A DNA stretch of 64,000 nucleotides from Ctenosaura bakeri (lineage: Eukaryota > Chordata > Lepidosauria > Squamata > Iguanidae), in contig CAOLHI010000076.1 in the NCBI GenBank assembly GCA_948474755.1, forward strand, positions 868,001 through 932,000, given 5' to 3'. Every line of letters begins with the position of its first letter. Within the stretch, counting starts at the first letter, position 1. The notes under the pieces were generated by a model. The model searched no databases. It worked only from the letters and a program-made list of their open reading frames with translations, and was not told where the DNA came from. Of the stretch, positions 23,501 to 35,189 are shown in pieces. Position numbers and translations under genes: made by a program.

Positions 23501-26500
23501 ATACAGTCTTCTCTAGGTCTCCAGTTTCTGAACTGAATCTCATGGCCAAGGACATGTCTGACTTGTAAACCCTTGGCAGAAAAAGAATGTTTCTTCCACA
23601 ATTGACAACTAGCAGCAGATATTTCATCATGCCACTTCATTATTTTCATCAAGCTGGTTCATTATAAGCCTTTAAGTAAATTTTTCCCTTCTTCCCTTTC
23701 TGTTAGTTTTTTCTTGTATGCCTTAAATTTACCTTGTAAGTTTCAGGGCAAAGGATATTGTACTTCATTTTTTAAAGCCTCTCTAGAAGCCTTTTTGACT
23801 ATAGGGCAGAGTCTAAATCCTTCAACTAAATAAATAAATAGCCAACCAATGCAAAGTTTAATCAACACCTTTACTCATTTATACTAAATAGACTAATGAT
23901 GATCTGAGATGCACACCCAGTTTCTGACTTTTTTTCCCTTCTGTATTAAAAACACCAGAGTAATATGCTTGAGAAAGCTCATTCTGATCTTAAAACTACT
24001 TTTAAAACTGGATGTCATTTTCAGTTGTAAAACATTAAAAGTTTTCAGATCACATCCTGAAAAAGTAAAAATTAAGAGGATGCTTTCAGCAGTGCTGTGC
24101 CAAGAAAACAAAAGGTTCTCTTAACAAACACCATGTTATTCTATTTCCAGTTCTTTTTGGAACCATCAGGATGAAGGATTTGGTAACTCTAACCCCACAA
24201 AGACATCAACAATACACAGATTCTTGCGTATTCAGAGTTAAGAAAGAGCACAGGTTGCACTTGTGTTTCTCAGTTCAGGCATGTCTCTAATAATTAATGA
24301 AAAATTGCAAAGAGGTGAAAGCAAGCTTCATGTTGAAATGTATATACTGCTAGTAATTTTATTAGCACTGAATTATTGCCAACTAAGAAACACACATAGT
24401 TCATGTTTCACAACCTGTTTTGTCAAGGTGAAAAGGTAGAACAAAATATGCAAAGAGCAGCTTCAAGCGGAAACAAGTTTAAACGCCCACCTATGTATGT
24501 TCTGCTACTGGCAGGCTGTTCTCCAATGTAGCTGGTGGAAAATGTCTGACAGACTCTGACAATACCCATCTGACTAATAGAGTAATATGCAGAGTTACCT
24601 CTATTGATCTTTCTATGTGCTGATGACTGAGAAAGAAGGTTACAATTTAAACGTATTGAACAAGACATAATTGTTGAACGTTCTGTCAACATCCTGGCCT
24701 GAGTTGTGAATCAGTTGTTGTTTATGGCAGTCCTGCCACATCCTTTTCCTTTCACTTAGATAAAATCTTAAGTATCACTTGTTGTGAAGCCTATAGACTT
24801 GAAGGTACCAAAGTCAATTACTGGAAAATGATTGTCACAGAAATGCCAGCTGTAATTAACTGATTTATATTGGCCAGCTAGACATTCTACTATCATTTTT
24901 AAAAGCCCTAAACTCCAGACTGAGAGTCAGATTTAAATTTAATTTGAAATATCCTTGTGTGACCCTGTCAAGTAGCTTCTATATTCTTCCTGTTTCTATC
25001 CAATCTAGACGTGAGGGGCCTGTGGTCAGTCAGCATGGCCCAGAGTAAGGGATGATGAGAGATGCAGTTTAGCAACATCTGAGGGGGAACAAATTCCCTA
25101 CTTTTGATCTAATCTCTCTGAATTAAGCGTTTAATACAAATTCCCCTTCATTCACACGGAGAATGGAAACCATAAAAGTAGAACCCCACTTATCTTAAGC
25201 ATTCCTGTTAAGATTCCGATTTGTCCTTGTTCCTTTGACTGTGTGGGTGGATACTCTCTGTCCAACCTTGAATGCTTCCCCTGTTAAAGCCATGATCCTT
25301 TTCCTAGTTCTCAGGGAAATTCACCTCTCCATTTTCTTGATACCAGTCACAGGAGGCATGAGGTGACTTACCTGCTCCAAATGAAGGACAAACCAATAAA
25401 CAAGCTCACTAGTATCCTGGATTAGGAGTAGAAAATGCCTCCCCTGCCCCATGTCCCCTGCTGCTGCCACTGCTCCAGAAGGAACAGTGTTTTCTTAAAA
25501 AACAACTGCCATGACCACTCTTCAGTGTTGGTTCCTCCCCCACGTATACGCACAAGCACGACTTTGTCTGTACCCTCTTTACCATGCAATGAGGTAGAGG
25601 AGGAAACAGAGGCGACTGCATCTTCTCTAGTGGTGTCTCTCACACATTGTCAAAAGAGAAGGACTCAAAGGGCAATGCAACAATTATTGTTCTGAATGCC
25701 TGCTGGAGTTAAGCAAATATGGGAGGGAGGCTGGGAGATCACCAGTTCCAAAGCACAGGCCCACCTCCCACTGTTTCTATGCTGTAAAAAGCATTCAAAT
25801 CAACAGCCAAGCTCCACATTTCACCCAGTTCTTTTCTCTCTTAACAGAATGTGAGTGGGGCTGCTAAAGGTCATCATTCCTCATCCCCCACCCTGTTTTT
25901 CTCCTTCCATAACACAGGACACAGGGCAGGACAGGACAGGTAGCAGCCTGAGACCTTGGTTGGTTGGTAGCCAAGGAGACCAGCCTAACTCCATCCCACT
26001 CCAGAGCCCAATGAAATGGCCCTCCTAAAAACTTTGAAGAAATTATTTGGTTACAACATATATGCACTTTTGCCTTTTGCTCTCTTTTACCATACTGGGA
26101 AAAGAACCAAATTACTTCAACTGGATTTTGAAGCACTTTCTTTACTGTTATGTTTAAATATGCTGTGATTCTGATTTCCTAGCAATACATTTATTTTTAT
26201 GTTAAACAGTCACTTGGAATGGTAGTAGCCATTTAGGGATTTGTTTGATTATTTAAATTGAAACCAGAATGGGGGTGAAAACTAAGGCTATTAATTAAAA
26301 AGGGGAAAAAACATAGGTGTCATACAAAAAGACTCCATCTTCCAGAATGACTCGTTGTTGCCCTTCCAACCTGCAGAACAGCGTGCAGGAGTATTTGAAT
26401 TTAAGTTGACTAAGTTCTATTGAAATAAATTGACTTAGTTCAATGGCAACAGTATGCAGAGAGTCTTGTGACCACTGCATACAGAAGACAATCTTATTTG

Positions 26501-27160
26501 CTGAGCTTAGAAACCATCTACATGTTCAACTGGGATTTTCAACTGTAGAATTCAGTGTCATTTTCTATCATGCTTGAGGCCAGTGCTGCCATTTCATGCA
26601 GATTTGTGTGTATATCAGAGCACTGTGGAACTTTAGGTCATATTTCAAGCACCAAGAGCTTACCTAAATAGAAGACTGGAGGCTTAGTTGATTTGTAGAT
26701 GGGACTTCATCTTGAACTTCTAAAAAAATGGTACCCATTGTCTCTGACTGCTTTGAGATGATCTCTGAAGATCCATCAGCTTTTACTAGTATCTCAAGAA
26801 GGTCTGAAGAGAGGAAATGTGGGCAGACTAAACTTTCATTAAGTAAAACCATTGAAGTAGGAAGCCCAGGTGTAACTGCCACTAGCAGGGAAGACAACCT
26901 CAGCTAAATATCTGATAGTGATAACAAGACAAAGTAACTCACTAACATTTCTTGCTTGCAGTTATGTCTCTCAGCTCAACTCAAGGTTAAAAAAGAAAAA
27001 AAAGAAAAACTTTACCTAGTTAGGCAAATCTTATTAGGATATTGATAAATATCCATATGTCATGGCTGCATTTCATTTAAAATCCCTACCATTTTGACTC
27101 CTGTCTTCTGTTTATGAGTGCAGCTTTCCACATGAGCTCATCGTTCTCTCTGAATGGGTG
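23501..27160. other. Largely single-copy DNA
   Basis: No gene is recognised. A probable MITE fragment with CAGCATGGCCCAGAGTAAGG and GATGAGAGATGCAGTTTAGC lies at 25025-25095. The region 25420-25640 contains overlapping ORFs on both strands without recognisable domains. AT-rich conserved-looking sequence occurs at 24830-24970. Confidence 0.45.
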
Positions 27161-27370
27161 TATGTGTCTTCAAGTCACCTGTCAATTTATGGCAACCCTA
27201 TGCATTTTTAATTGAGTTTTCATAGGAAAGAAAGATTCAGAGGTGGTTTTGCCAGTTCTTTTCTGTGAAATATAGCTTACAGCACCTGGTATTCATTGGT
27301 TGTCTCCCATCTAAGTATTAAACAGAACTGACTCTGCTCAGCATCCAAGATCAGACAGGATCTGGTACAT
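27161..27370 (-). mobile_element. 5S-rRNA-derived SINE (SINE3 type), copy A
   Basis: On the minus strand the 5' part matches the internal-promoter half of 5S rRNA: the complement of GTCTCCCATCTAAGTATTAA and GCATCCAAGATCAGACAGGA. The 3' part reads toward GGCAACCCTATGCATTTTTA and GTCTTCAAGTCACCTGTCAA, a tail resembling a LINE 3' end. It is a retroposed sequence, not a 5S gene, because the 5' and 3' 5S flanks are absent. A further ~60 bp shared with copy B continues to about 27433. Confidence 0.8.
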
Positions 27371-27433
27371 TACAATAAGGGTGAATTATTAAAACATGTG
27401 GATCACTACCTCAGATAATTTAAGCAAGATGTG
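27371..27433 (-). repeat. Extra segment shared with 32766-32830
   Basis: The segment GAATTATTAAAACATGTGGATCACT through GCAAGATGT has a clear counterpart just past copy B of the 5S SINE. It lies beyond the 5S-like start and is not 5S rRNA. Confidence 0.7.
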
Positions 27434-28722
27434 AATTAACTTATGCAGAATTTTGCTAACCCAGTGATAGAATTTTAGCGCTTGTTATTCTTGTGCTTAT
27501 TGAATGACTATATATGGCATCCCAACTCATTGGGCTATGATGTTATAAATTAATGAGAGACTCAAAGGAGAGATTTTTTAATAATCATTATTATTTTTAA
27601 ACCCAAAGCCCATAGAGATCAGCTAAGACTCTCCTTGAATTCAAAGGTTGCTCATTCAGGTCCTTAGAGCAGATGGACTCTTCATTACATGATAATTTAT
27701 CACATCATTTGCAATGCTGTCATGTACTTGATTTATAGGAAAAGACTGACCTTACAGTCATTAATTCCTACAGTGATGCTCTCAAATGCTATGAATGTAG
27801 TCCAAATTGGTGCAACACAAGAGGAATTTGGGGTCATTTAATGGCATGTAAATTCTGTAGAAACAAATGCAATCAAGATGGTATGTAGAAGGAGAGCCGA
27901 GTGACACATAGCTGCTGTCTTGTCTGTGTTTACAAATGTTTTGAGCTATTAAAGTGGTCCTGAGGACCTCAGGTTACATGGAAGCTTCCATAGTGTAACT
28001 CATCCTTGAAAGATAAGGTTATGCAGACTATAATCTAATAAGCAAAGCCTTGATGGAGTAAATCAGAGAGACTCCTAGATCCCCAGCTTCCAATTTCCAA
28101 GAGTTCCCTGCAAGATACTTCTGGAAAGGTTACAAGCACTGTGTGAAATTAACCAAAGACATGACAGAAACAGCTGGAACAGATTTTATGGAATGGGATG
28201 ATATAAATACTTCCATGAGTAACAGAATCATTGTGAAATCAGGGAATGATTTGCTTAAAAGTCAGTAGATCCAGAGAGCTGTCTCCAGAACTTGGAGTTT
28301 AAGTGTGAAAAAGCAATTGGTTATATTTAGCATTCAGAAAACAACGATATAGTTACCAATATAGTTACAATTTGTTAAAAGTAACTCTTCTTTTTCATTT
28401 ATAAAAGAAACTAAAACAGATACTTTCCAAGATCTTTCAAAAATTTGCTCTACCCCCAACTGACTGCCACAGCATCACAGGACAGAGGTGCTCCTGCTGG
28501 CCTTGTATGAGGAAGAGGCTGATAATGCTCAGTGCAATGCAGCACACTGGACATGGAAGCCTTGGCAACTCAGCAACTTGGATTGACTGATCAACTAGCC
28601 AGAATAACCCAGTGGCTAGCCTTGGGGAATATCATCAATCAACCCTCATTTACAGAGAAGTTTATTTATTTGTTTTATTGTGGAGAGAGATGTAAGAAGT
28701 GGAACTCGATTAGTCTGTCAAT
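27434..28722. other. Single-copy DNA
   Basis: No gene or repeat recognised. Confidence 0.4.
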
Positions 28723-28878
28723 TTAGCTTTTCACTTTTGCTATAATCATGTTTATTTGGGACTATCACTGGTTGGGGTGGGCACACACAGTGACTACCAT
28801 TTAGCTTTTTATTTTTGCTATAATCATGTTTATTTGGGACTATCACTGGTTGGGATGGGCACACACAGTGACTACCAT
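28723..28878. repeat. 78-bp tandem duplication
   Basis: Two adjacent 78-bp copies (28723-28800 and 28801-28878) differ at only three positions. Each carries TATAATCATGTTTATTTGGG and ends GACTACCAT. The high identity implies a recent duplication. Confidence 0.95.
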
Positions 28879-29849
28879 AGGCTTCCTGCCCTCAAGGGGA
28901 GGAGCTGAAGTTCCTCTTTGTTGTCCCCCTTGGACCAGGCCAGGGGGGATCTACAGTCCCACTGGTGGGCTCCTTTCAGTTGGGAGGATCCAAGCAACTC
29001 AAGCAGCTCCCTCAGTGCACATTTGGAGTGGCCTATTCCTACCTCCCTGTGGCAGCCATCAGCCCCATTCAGCCAGTCTGGGGTGTCTGCTCACTCATCT
29101 TGTCCTCTCTTGGCTTTGTTTGTGGTGGTGGTGAGGTTAATTCATACAATGCCACTGTGCGCTGCTGCCCATTGGCCTTAACTTACAGTCTGGGGAAGGG
29201 GTTTCTTGGGGGGGGCTATTAACACAGTCCAGCTCAGCAGAGAAGGGGACAAGCAGGGCAGCAACTCACCTTAGGACCCCAGTTTTTCTTCCCTCTCAAC
29301 ATGGGAACAGAGCTCCCACGTAGTACCTGAGTTAGAAAGGCCATACTCAAGAGGCTGACAAGTGGCATCCCTCTGGCAGTACCCAGCTTCACTGGAACAG
29401 TACCAGGCATCTAACTCTTGTATTTAAACAGGATGCTTTTGGGATATTTTTCCATCTCTTTCTCTCTCCTTGACAAGCAAGTGGGTAGAGGACACTCAAG
29501 CAGATTCAGTGTACCCCGTGGTGGCCCCAGTGGCTGACCTCACCCAGCCTGATAACATGGAGTCTTCCATCACAGCTGCAGGTGAGTTAGGTAACCACAA
29601 CATAGGGTTGGCAAGTTACCATTGGATTCTGACCTACAAGGTCCCTGTTGCTTTGGGGGCTGAAAGGGGTTAAATATGGAATGCATTCATTTCATATAGG
29701 TGCTGCATCCAACACAGCAAAGATGGGCTTGGAACCCAAAACTATCCAATGAATCAGATGTTGGAGATCACCAGTTTATCTGAAGTATATCAGACCCTTG
29801 TCATTCTAACAACTTTCCCTTTGCTTCGTTTGTTTTGAAGTCTCTAGGT
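28879..29849. other. Unassigned, moderately GC-rich sequence
   Basis: Several overlapping plus-strand ORFs (28826-29222) use all three frames with similar length, which argues against a real exon. No repeat family is recognised. Confidence 0.4.
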
Positions 29850-30534
29850 CAGTAGTTCTCAACCTTCCTAATGCTGCGACCCTTTAATACAGTTCCTCAT
29901 GTTGTGGTGAACCCCAACCATAAAATTATTTATTTATTATTTACAATACCTCCCCCCAGCAAAGGCTGCCTCGCCGGCCAGGAATAGGGGGAGGGAGGAA
30001 AAGAGGAGCCACACGTCTCCCCTGGGAAAAAACTCCGAGAACCCCCTGGGCTCTGCTTCTGCTTTGCTCTCATTTCCACTGGGGGGACAGCGTGGGAAAA
30101 TTTTCCAGAGTTTTGACCCTGGCCGGGGAGGGGAGGAATCCCAGCACCTTTGTCTTTCACGCCGGGCGCAGCTTGCCCCCCTGGAAAAGCACCGCCTTGC
30201 GGCCCCCCAGCTCTTCCGCAGCACCCCCCTCTGTGGCAAGTGGGGCAAGGGCCGTGGCGAGGAGGGGGGCTGCCCCCATGCTGCCGCCACCCCCCCAAGC
30301 TGGCCCGTCAGATGGGAGGTTCTCCCGGTAGTGGAGAAGGGGAGCGATTTCAGTCCCTTCTGAACAGAGGGCAGGAGGACGTGAGCACATGGCTCGCGCT
30401 TGTGCACCACCACCGAGGACGGAATGGAGCCTAAGACCATCAGAAATACGTATTTTCCAATGGTCTTAAGCGACCCCTGTGAAAGGGTCATTCGACCCCC
30501 AAAGGGATCGCGACCCACAGTTTGAGAACCGCTG
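29850..30534. mobile_element. SPIN-like hAT element with a GC-rich interior
   Basis: The left end CAGTAGTTCTCAACCTTCCT plus TAATGCTGCGACCCTTTAAT and the right end GTTTGAGAACCGCTG with CGACCCCTGTGAAAGGGTCA match the termini of the SPIN (Space Invaders) hAT family as I remember it. The flanks CTCTAGGT and CTCAGGTT are near-identical 8-mers differing by one indel, fitting an 8-bp target duplication. The ~490-bp interior (29940-30430) is very GC-rich and is not the usual interior I recall. ORFs of 221 codons (minus) and 99 codons (plus) overlap and are not recognised. Confidence 0.8.
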
Positions 30535-30609
30535 CTCAGGTTATGGCTGAGAAGGCATCGGGTTCTCATCTGTAGCCATTGCAGGCTCACAGTACAAAAC
30601 ATACTCTAT

Positions 30610-30804
30610 GGCCATTTCCATACTACACAGTTATAGTGCTGTTATTTCACTTTCAACATCTTATGGAATCCTGGGGTTTGCAGTTTAGGGAGAGACATTT
30701 AGAATTCTCAGCCAGAGAGCACTTTGGCCTCAGTAAACTACAAACTCCAGAATTCCACAGAGAAGTGGAATAATAGCACTATTACAGCATAGGGCAGAAA
30801 TAGC
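30610..30804. mobile_element. GGCC-ended fold-back MITE
   Basis: The left end is GGCCATTTCCATACTACACA and the right end GGGCAGAAATAGC. The arms include CACTTTCAACATCTTATGGA; in the right arm the corresponding block has partly been lost (GAATTCCACAGAGAAGTGG). The flanking trinucleotides are TAT and TTT. Confidence 0.8.
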
Positions 30805-32556
30805 TTTAATCTCATCATCAGCTCAACGTCCACAACAGAGCACAGGATAGCATCATGAAAGTGCTTGAAGTTTGCAGTTTGAACCAGCAGTTGTATTATG
30901 TGACATTTCTCTTCCACTACTTGTAAGGTCATACCATCATAACTATAAAAGTAAAGTAGTTAAGTTACAATGCGAAAGGAATGTATCTTTTCTAAAATTA
31001 CAATTATAAAGTATTTATTACTAAAAGTGGAATAAATTACAAGCAATTAATTATTTATAACTCTGCAGGGTTTTGATTTTTTCTGGATAAAACAGGGTTT
31101 AGGATTTAGATATACTGGAGCTTCAGAAAGGGATTAAATTGCAAGAGGACCACCTAGTTCACAGAATTCTACTTTTCCTAACTCTACAATGCATACATAT
31201 AATCACTGCTCAGCACAGTTAACAGAAACAGAAGAAAGTTCACAGAATTCATAACTAGATTTGGGTGTAACCACAAAGCTTCCATATTTAATTTTCAACT
31301 TACCTTCTTCCATGATGGAGCATAGTGTGGCATATATACCTTTCTTGGAATGTTTCCCGTATCGGCCAAGGCCAAGACCTGCTCATCTTAAGCTGGGTTA
31401 CCATATTCTGTCCCCTTGTTCAGACCATCTGCTCTGGGACCATTAGGAAGTTTTAGGCAGGGTTTAGTTACTGTCTTTAGTGAATGAGAGTTATCTTATT
31501 AGTCATGCAATGAAGCCACCCAGAAATGTAAGGAAAGCAATGGTATATTTGCATATCTTTAAAGCACACACCAAAGTGAATATGAAATCATATTAGAAGA
31601 AATTTATTCACTGTATGATTCTTACTGCTGCTACTTCGGGTGAAGGACACCTCAAAAATTGTTTGCAGAATTTGAGACTGATATACATATACAGATTGTT
31701 AAAATATCAATGCAAAACAGCACAGACGGCGAGGAACATGCCTTTAACAGCATAGAACTTGCCAGTGTTCTTGTGTGGCTTTATTAAAGCCCAAGTTAGT
31801 AACACTAAACAACCACTCCGCACAGGTGTAATTTTGAGCATGGTTGCCACTGAGAGCTGTGAAGTTTTCTGATACAGGATACCATTACAAAAACACTTCT
31901 AAAAATACCCTCATGCTTATCCCCTGTGAAGTGTTCTTTAGCTTTTTAAATGGTCCATGGCATTACCTGAAGTCAGTGTAATGCTGCATTTATTTATTTA
32001 TTTATTTTCCTCTCTCCCTTTTTTTATCCCAAAGGATACAAGTGGCAGTAAAAGAGGTTTTTTTTTTTTTTCCCCCTAAGAAGCAAATTTTCTCATTATG
32101 TACCCACATATTTGTCTGGGCCTTTGTAGTTAACACATTTCAAAGTGAGCCAGATTAGCATGAAAATTAATATCCTGCTATTGCAAGAAAAACTGAGAAC
32201 TAGCGCACTATGATCCATCCTGTTCCCAGACTCTGGCAACTCTAATTTAGCTGATGATAGGTTCTATTATTTTAATCTTATTTGGAATTTTGAAACCAAA
32301 TAATGGTGTCTATCTGTTGTGAAACAGAATTACAACCATTTTAAACTTCAGTAGGGATGCTATACACAATCATAGATGATAAATTAATAATAAATTATCC
32401 TATATATCTATATAATTCCTTCTCACAGGGGTTATTTTGCATCTCTACAGATTCATAAGGGACAAAGTCACCATTGTGAGGGGACCAGTGCAGAACAGTG
32501 TACAGGGAGCATAAAATTTGAAGCTGATTTCCAAGTGTCCTTTAAAAAACAAAATA
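30805..32556. other. Mostly single-copy DNA
   Basis: No gene recognised. TTTA and T-rich low-complexity runs lie at 31987-32070. The stretch 32100-32240 (CAGATTAGCATGAAAATTAA) looks like conserved non-coding DNA and is listed separately. Confidence 0.45.
32095..32245. promoter_or_regulatory. Candidate conserved non-coding element
   Basis: Repeat-free, with GTTAACACATTTCAAAGTGA and TTAGCATGAAAATTAATATC, and no ORF of note. Conservation is a guess from composition. Confidence 0.25.
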
Positions 32557-32765
32557 TGTGTATGTGCTTTTAAGTCACCTGTCAACTTATGGTGACCCCA
32601 TGAATTTCATCAGGTTTTCCTAGGCCAGGAATACTCAGAAGTAGTTTTGTCAGTTCCTTCCTCTGAAATATAGTCTACATCACCTGGTTTTCACTGGTAG
32701 TTTTCCTACCAGGTACTAACCAGATCTGTCCCCACTTAGCTGCCAAGATCAGACAGGATTTGTTG
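32557..32765 (-). mobile_element. 5S-rRNA-derived SINE (SINE3 type), copy B
   Basis: The plus strand runs TTTTAAGTCACCTGTCAACT, GGTGACCCCATGAATTTCAT, ACCAGGTACTAACCAGATCT and TGCCAAGATCAGACAGGATT. The last two are the complement of the 5S rRNA internal promoter region. It has the same structure as copy A at 27161 and also shares ~60 bp beyond the 5S-like start. Confidence 0.8.
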
Positions 32766-32830
32766 CCTTAAAGTAAAGGTGCATTATTAAAATATGTGGA
32801 TCAATGCCTCAATTAATTAAAGCAAAATGT
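32766..32830 (-). repeat. Extra segment shared with 27371-27433
   Basis: GCATTATTAAAATATGTGGA through AGCAAAATGT matches the flank of copy A at roughly three positions in four. Confidence 0.7.
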
Positions 32831-33045
32831 ATGTAAAACAGAGCCTTTTTAGAACATTTGTAAAAGGAACGGAGTTGGATCCAAACTTAGTAAACCTATT
32901 TAAAAAGTGAATTGCAGCTCCTGGAAGCTTCCCAAAGTTGTGATTAATCCCTTGGGCCAGAAAAGGGATTGTTTCAAAAGGTTTAGGGCTGCAAAAAACA
33001 GTCTTGAGATGCACTTACTTTTGTCTAAATCTACTGAGAAAGGCA

Positions 33046-33282
33046 AGAGCCAGCATGGTATAGTGGTCTGAAGGCTGGACTAGGACTCTGAGAACAGTGT
33101 TCAAATCGCTTCTCAGCCATGAAAAACCACTGGGTGACCTTGGGCAAGTTGTACTCTCTCAGCCTCAGAAGAAAAGGCAAAGGCAAACCCTTTCTGATGA
33201 AATCTTGCCAAGAAAAATCCATGATACGTTCGCTTTAGGGTTGCCGTAAGTTGGAAACAACGTAAAGCACACAAGTACAACA
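33046..33282 (+). mobile_element. Sauria-type SINE
   Basis: Head AGAGCCAGCATGGTATAGTG, body CACTGGGTGACCTTGGGCAA and GAAATCTTGCCAAGAAAAAT, BovB-like tail GCCGTAAGTTGGAAACAACG, ending in CACACAAGTACAACA. Near full length, plus strand. Confidence 0.9.
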
Positions 33283-33500
33283 CTGAGAAAGACAAGACTC
33301 AGCCTCTCCTTTCCTTTCACTCCTGCTGAGTTGAACATAAACTACTTTTGTATTCGGAACTAATTTTGCAGCAATTGAAGTAATCTGATGTAGTAAGATG
33401 GGTCTTGCCACCAGGAGTCTTTGGAGTCTTTGTTGGCATAATGGCCAAATGTTTACAGCTGCTCAGTGGCATGCAAGGGTTCATTTGTATCAGTGACTTT

Positions 33501-33686
33501 GGGCCTTTCCGCACTACTCTGTTATTGTGCTATCATTCCACTTTCAGCATCCTATCAAACCCTCGGGTTTGCAGTTTAGGGAAGGATCTTTAAAATTCTC
33601 ATCCACTTTGACCTCAGTAAACTACAAACCTCATAATTCCATAGGATGTCAAAAGTGGAATAATTGCACTATAACAATGGTCTGGT
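33501..33686. mobile_element. GGCC-ended fold-back MITE, right end decayed
   Basis: The left end is GGGCCTTTCCGCACTACTCT, with paired blocks TTCCACTTTCAGCATCCTAT and GGATGTCAAAAGTGGAATAA. The right terminus has degenerated (ATAACAATGGTC), so its boundary is approximate. Confidence 0.75.
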
Positions 33687-33777
33687 CTAACTGGAACTAA
33701 TCAATAAGTTTCACACCATAGTCTCTGTCTAATGAATTGCACTGTGAACACTCAAAGAAATGATACGTCATGTGTCC

Positions 33778-33825
33778 ATGTGTGTGTGTGTGTGCATGCT
33801 CATGTGCGCACACATGGGTGTGCAA
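33778..33825. repeat. (TG)n/(CA)n low-complexity run
   Basis: Short GT run followed by interrupted GTGC/CACA dinucleotides. Confidence 0.8.
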
Positions 33826-33968
33826 GTGTGCCTGCCTTCAAATGTCTATCAGCCTATAGCAACCCAATGAATTTCACTGAGTTTTCTTAAGCAAGGAGTG
33901 CATGAGGTGGTTTGGCCAGTTCCTTCCTGTGAAATACAACCTTACAGGAACCTAGTATTCATTGCTCA
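33826..33968 (-). mobile_element. 5S SINE 3' portion (truncated copy C)
   Basis: GTGCCTGCCTTCAAATGTCT through GGCCAGTTCCTTCCTGTGAA matches the 3' two-thirds of copies A and B. It ends at AGTATTCATTGCTCATA without the 5S-like head. Confidence 0.7.
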
Positions 33969-34713
33969 TACCCTCCAAACTTTAACAGATGAAAACCAAG
34001 ACATGTGTGGGCCAAGCAACATCGCAGTGTAGTCAAGATGGCTAAAGTTGTTTATGTGAAAGAACATATGAGCTCAAAGAGGCTGCAGCAATTCGATTTC
34101 GCCTGAGCCTACTGGGAAGGGAAAGATTCCCCTCTCTGCTCTCCTCCTCCTTCAACTGAATTAATTGAATACAAACTACTTCTGCACTTTGAACTGAGTT
34201 TGCAGCAATTGAACTAAGCTGAGGACAAAGGGGCAAAGTGGAAGAAGAAGAGAGAAATTGGAATATTTTAAAAGTAGCTGAAAAAAAATGGGAAGATAGG
34301 GGACTAATTGGGACTGCTATGGCCAAATAGGGATGGTTACTGGTAATGGTACCTGTTTGTTCAAGACGTCTAGTTTTCTGCTCAATTAGCTTTCAGCTTA
34401 ATGCACAAACAACAAAAAATGGGTAATATGGGAGTGTGTCTTGTGACTGCACCTAAAAGGCAGTAGTACCAGGTAGTACAGTTTAATAGTTTGACAGCCG
34501 GTCTTTTTATTTGTCCAAAATGTGGATGGTGTTAGTAGCATTCTTGACATTCTGTTCGTTTGATAACATTCAAAAGCAACTGAGAAGAATGAATGGTAAC
34601 TTACTACTTCTCAAAGGCTACATTTGCTGTCTTTGAAGTAAACCAAGATGGGGCATTCCCATGGAATAATGTGTGTCCTCTGTTGCGTTGAACTAAGGAA
34701 TCTTAGTTCCTTA
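33969..34713. other. Single-copy DNA
   Basis: No gene recognised. The 94-codon minus-strand ORF (34042-34326) is serine-rich and has no recognised domain. Confidence 0.4.
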
Positions 34714-34928
34714 GCGTGCGCGGGGGCGGCACGAGAGGCTCCTGCTTCTCGCGCAAGCAGGGGAGGATGGACGCGCGAGCCGCCTCCGCCTCCGGGACGC
34801 TACCGCTTCCCCGCTTGTTCCTTCGCCTGCGGAAGGAACGAGCGGGGAACCGGCAGGCTCTCGGAAGAGGCTTTTCGCGCAAGCCGCCCACCCCTGCTCA
34901 TGCAAAAAGCCTCAGTGCGAAAAGGGCC
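34714..34928. mobile_element. GC-rich GGCC-ended element, left terminus shortened
   Basis: The right end is GTGCGAAAAGGGCC followed by TTA (34929-34931). TTA also precedes position 34714, but the expected GGCCCTTTTC of the left end is missing and the element begins GCGTGCGCGG. The 215-bp body is CpG-rich with self-complementary blocks (GTTCCTTCGCCTGCGGAAGG). The overlapping 90-94 codon ORFs on both strands reflect the GC bias. Confidence 0.7.
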
Positions 34929-35033
34929 TTAGTTACAATGGGAGTTAAAATGACAAACATGAAAATTCACCAGGAAATAAATGCATGATGGTGGTGGGAA
35001 CCACTCACATTCTTCCCTCTCTGCCCAGAGTGA

Positions 35034-35155
35034 GGCCATTTCCACACTAGACTGTTATAGTGCTGTTATTCCACTTTCAAAATCCTATGGAATCCTGGAG
35101 TTTGTAATTTAAGGAGGGAATAATAGCACTATAACAGTCTAGTGCAGAAATTGCC
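35034..35155. mobile_element. GGCC-ended MITE with an internal deletion
   Basis: 122 bp, left GGCCATTTCCACACTAGACT, right AGTCTAGTGCAGAAATTGCC, with TGA on both sides (35031-35033, 35156-35158). The right-arm copy of the TTGAAAGTGG block is missing, so about 60 bp have been lost compared with 180-bp copies. Confidence 0.9.
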
Positions 35156-35189
35156 TGAGTCAGCAATCCCCATCTAACAGAATTGCTCA

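Noticed and set aside
29937..30602. 221-codon minus-strand ORF
   Set aside because: It lies inside the SPIN-like element and its GC-rich interior, runs past its end, and overlaps several plus-strand ORFs. No recognised domain.
27161..32765. 5S rRNA genes
   Set aside because: Only the internal-promoter half of 5S is present, joined to a LINE-like tail, and diverged; these are SINEs.
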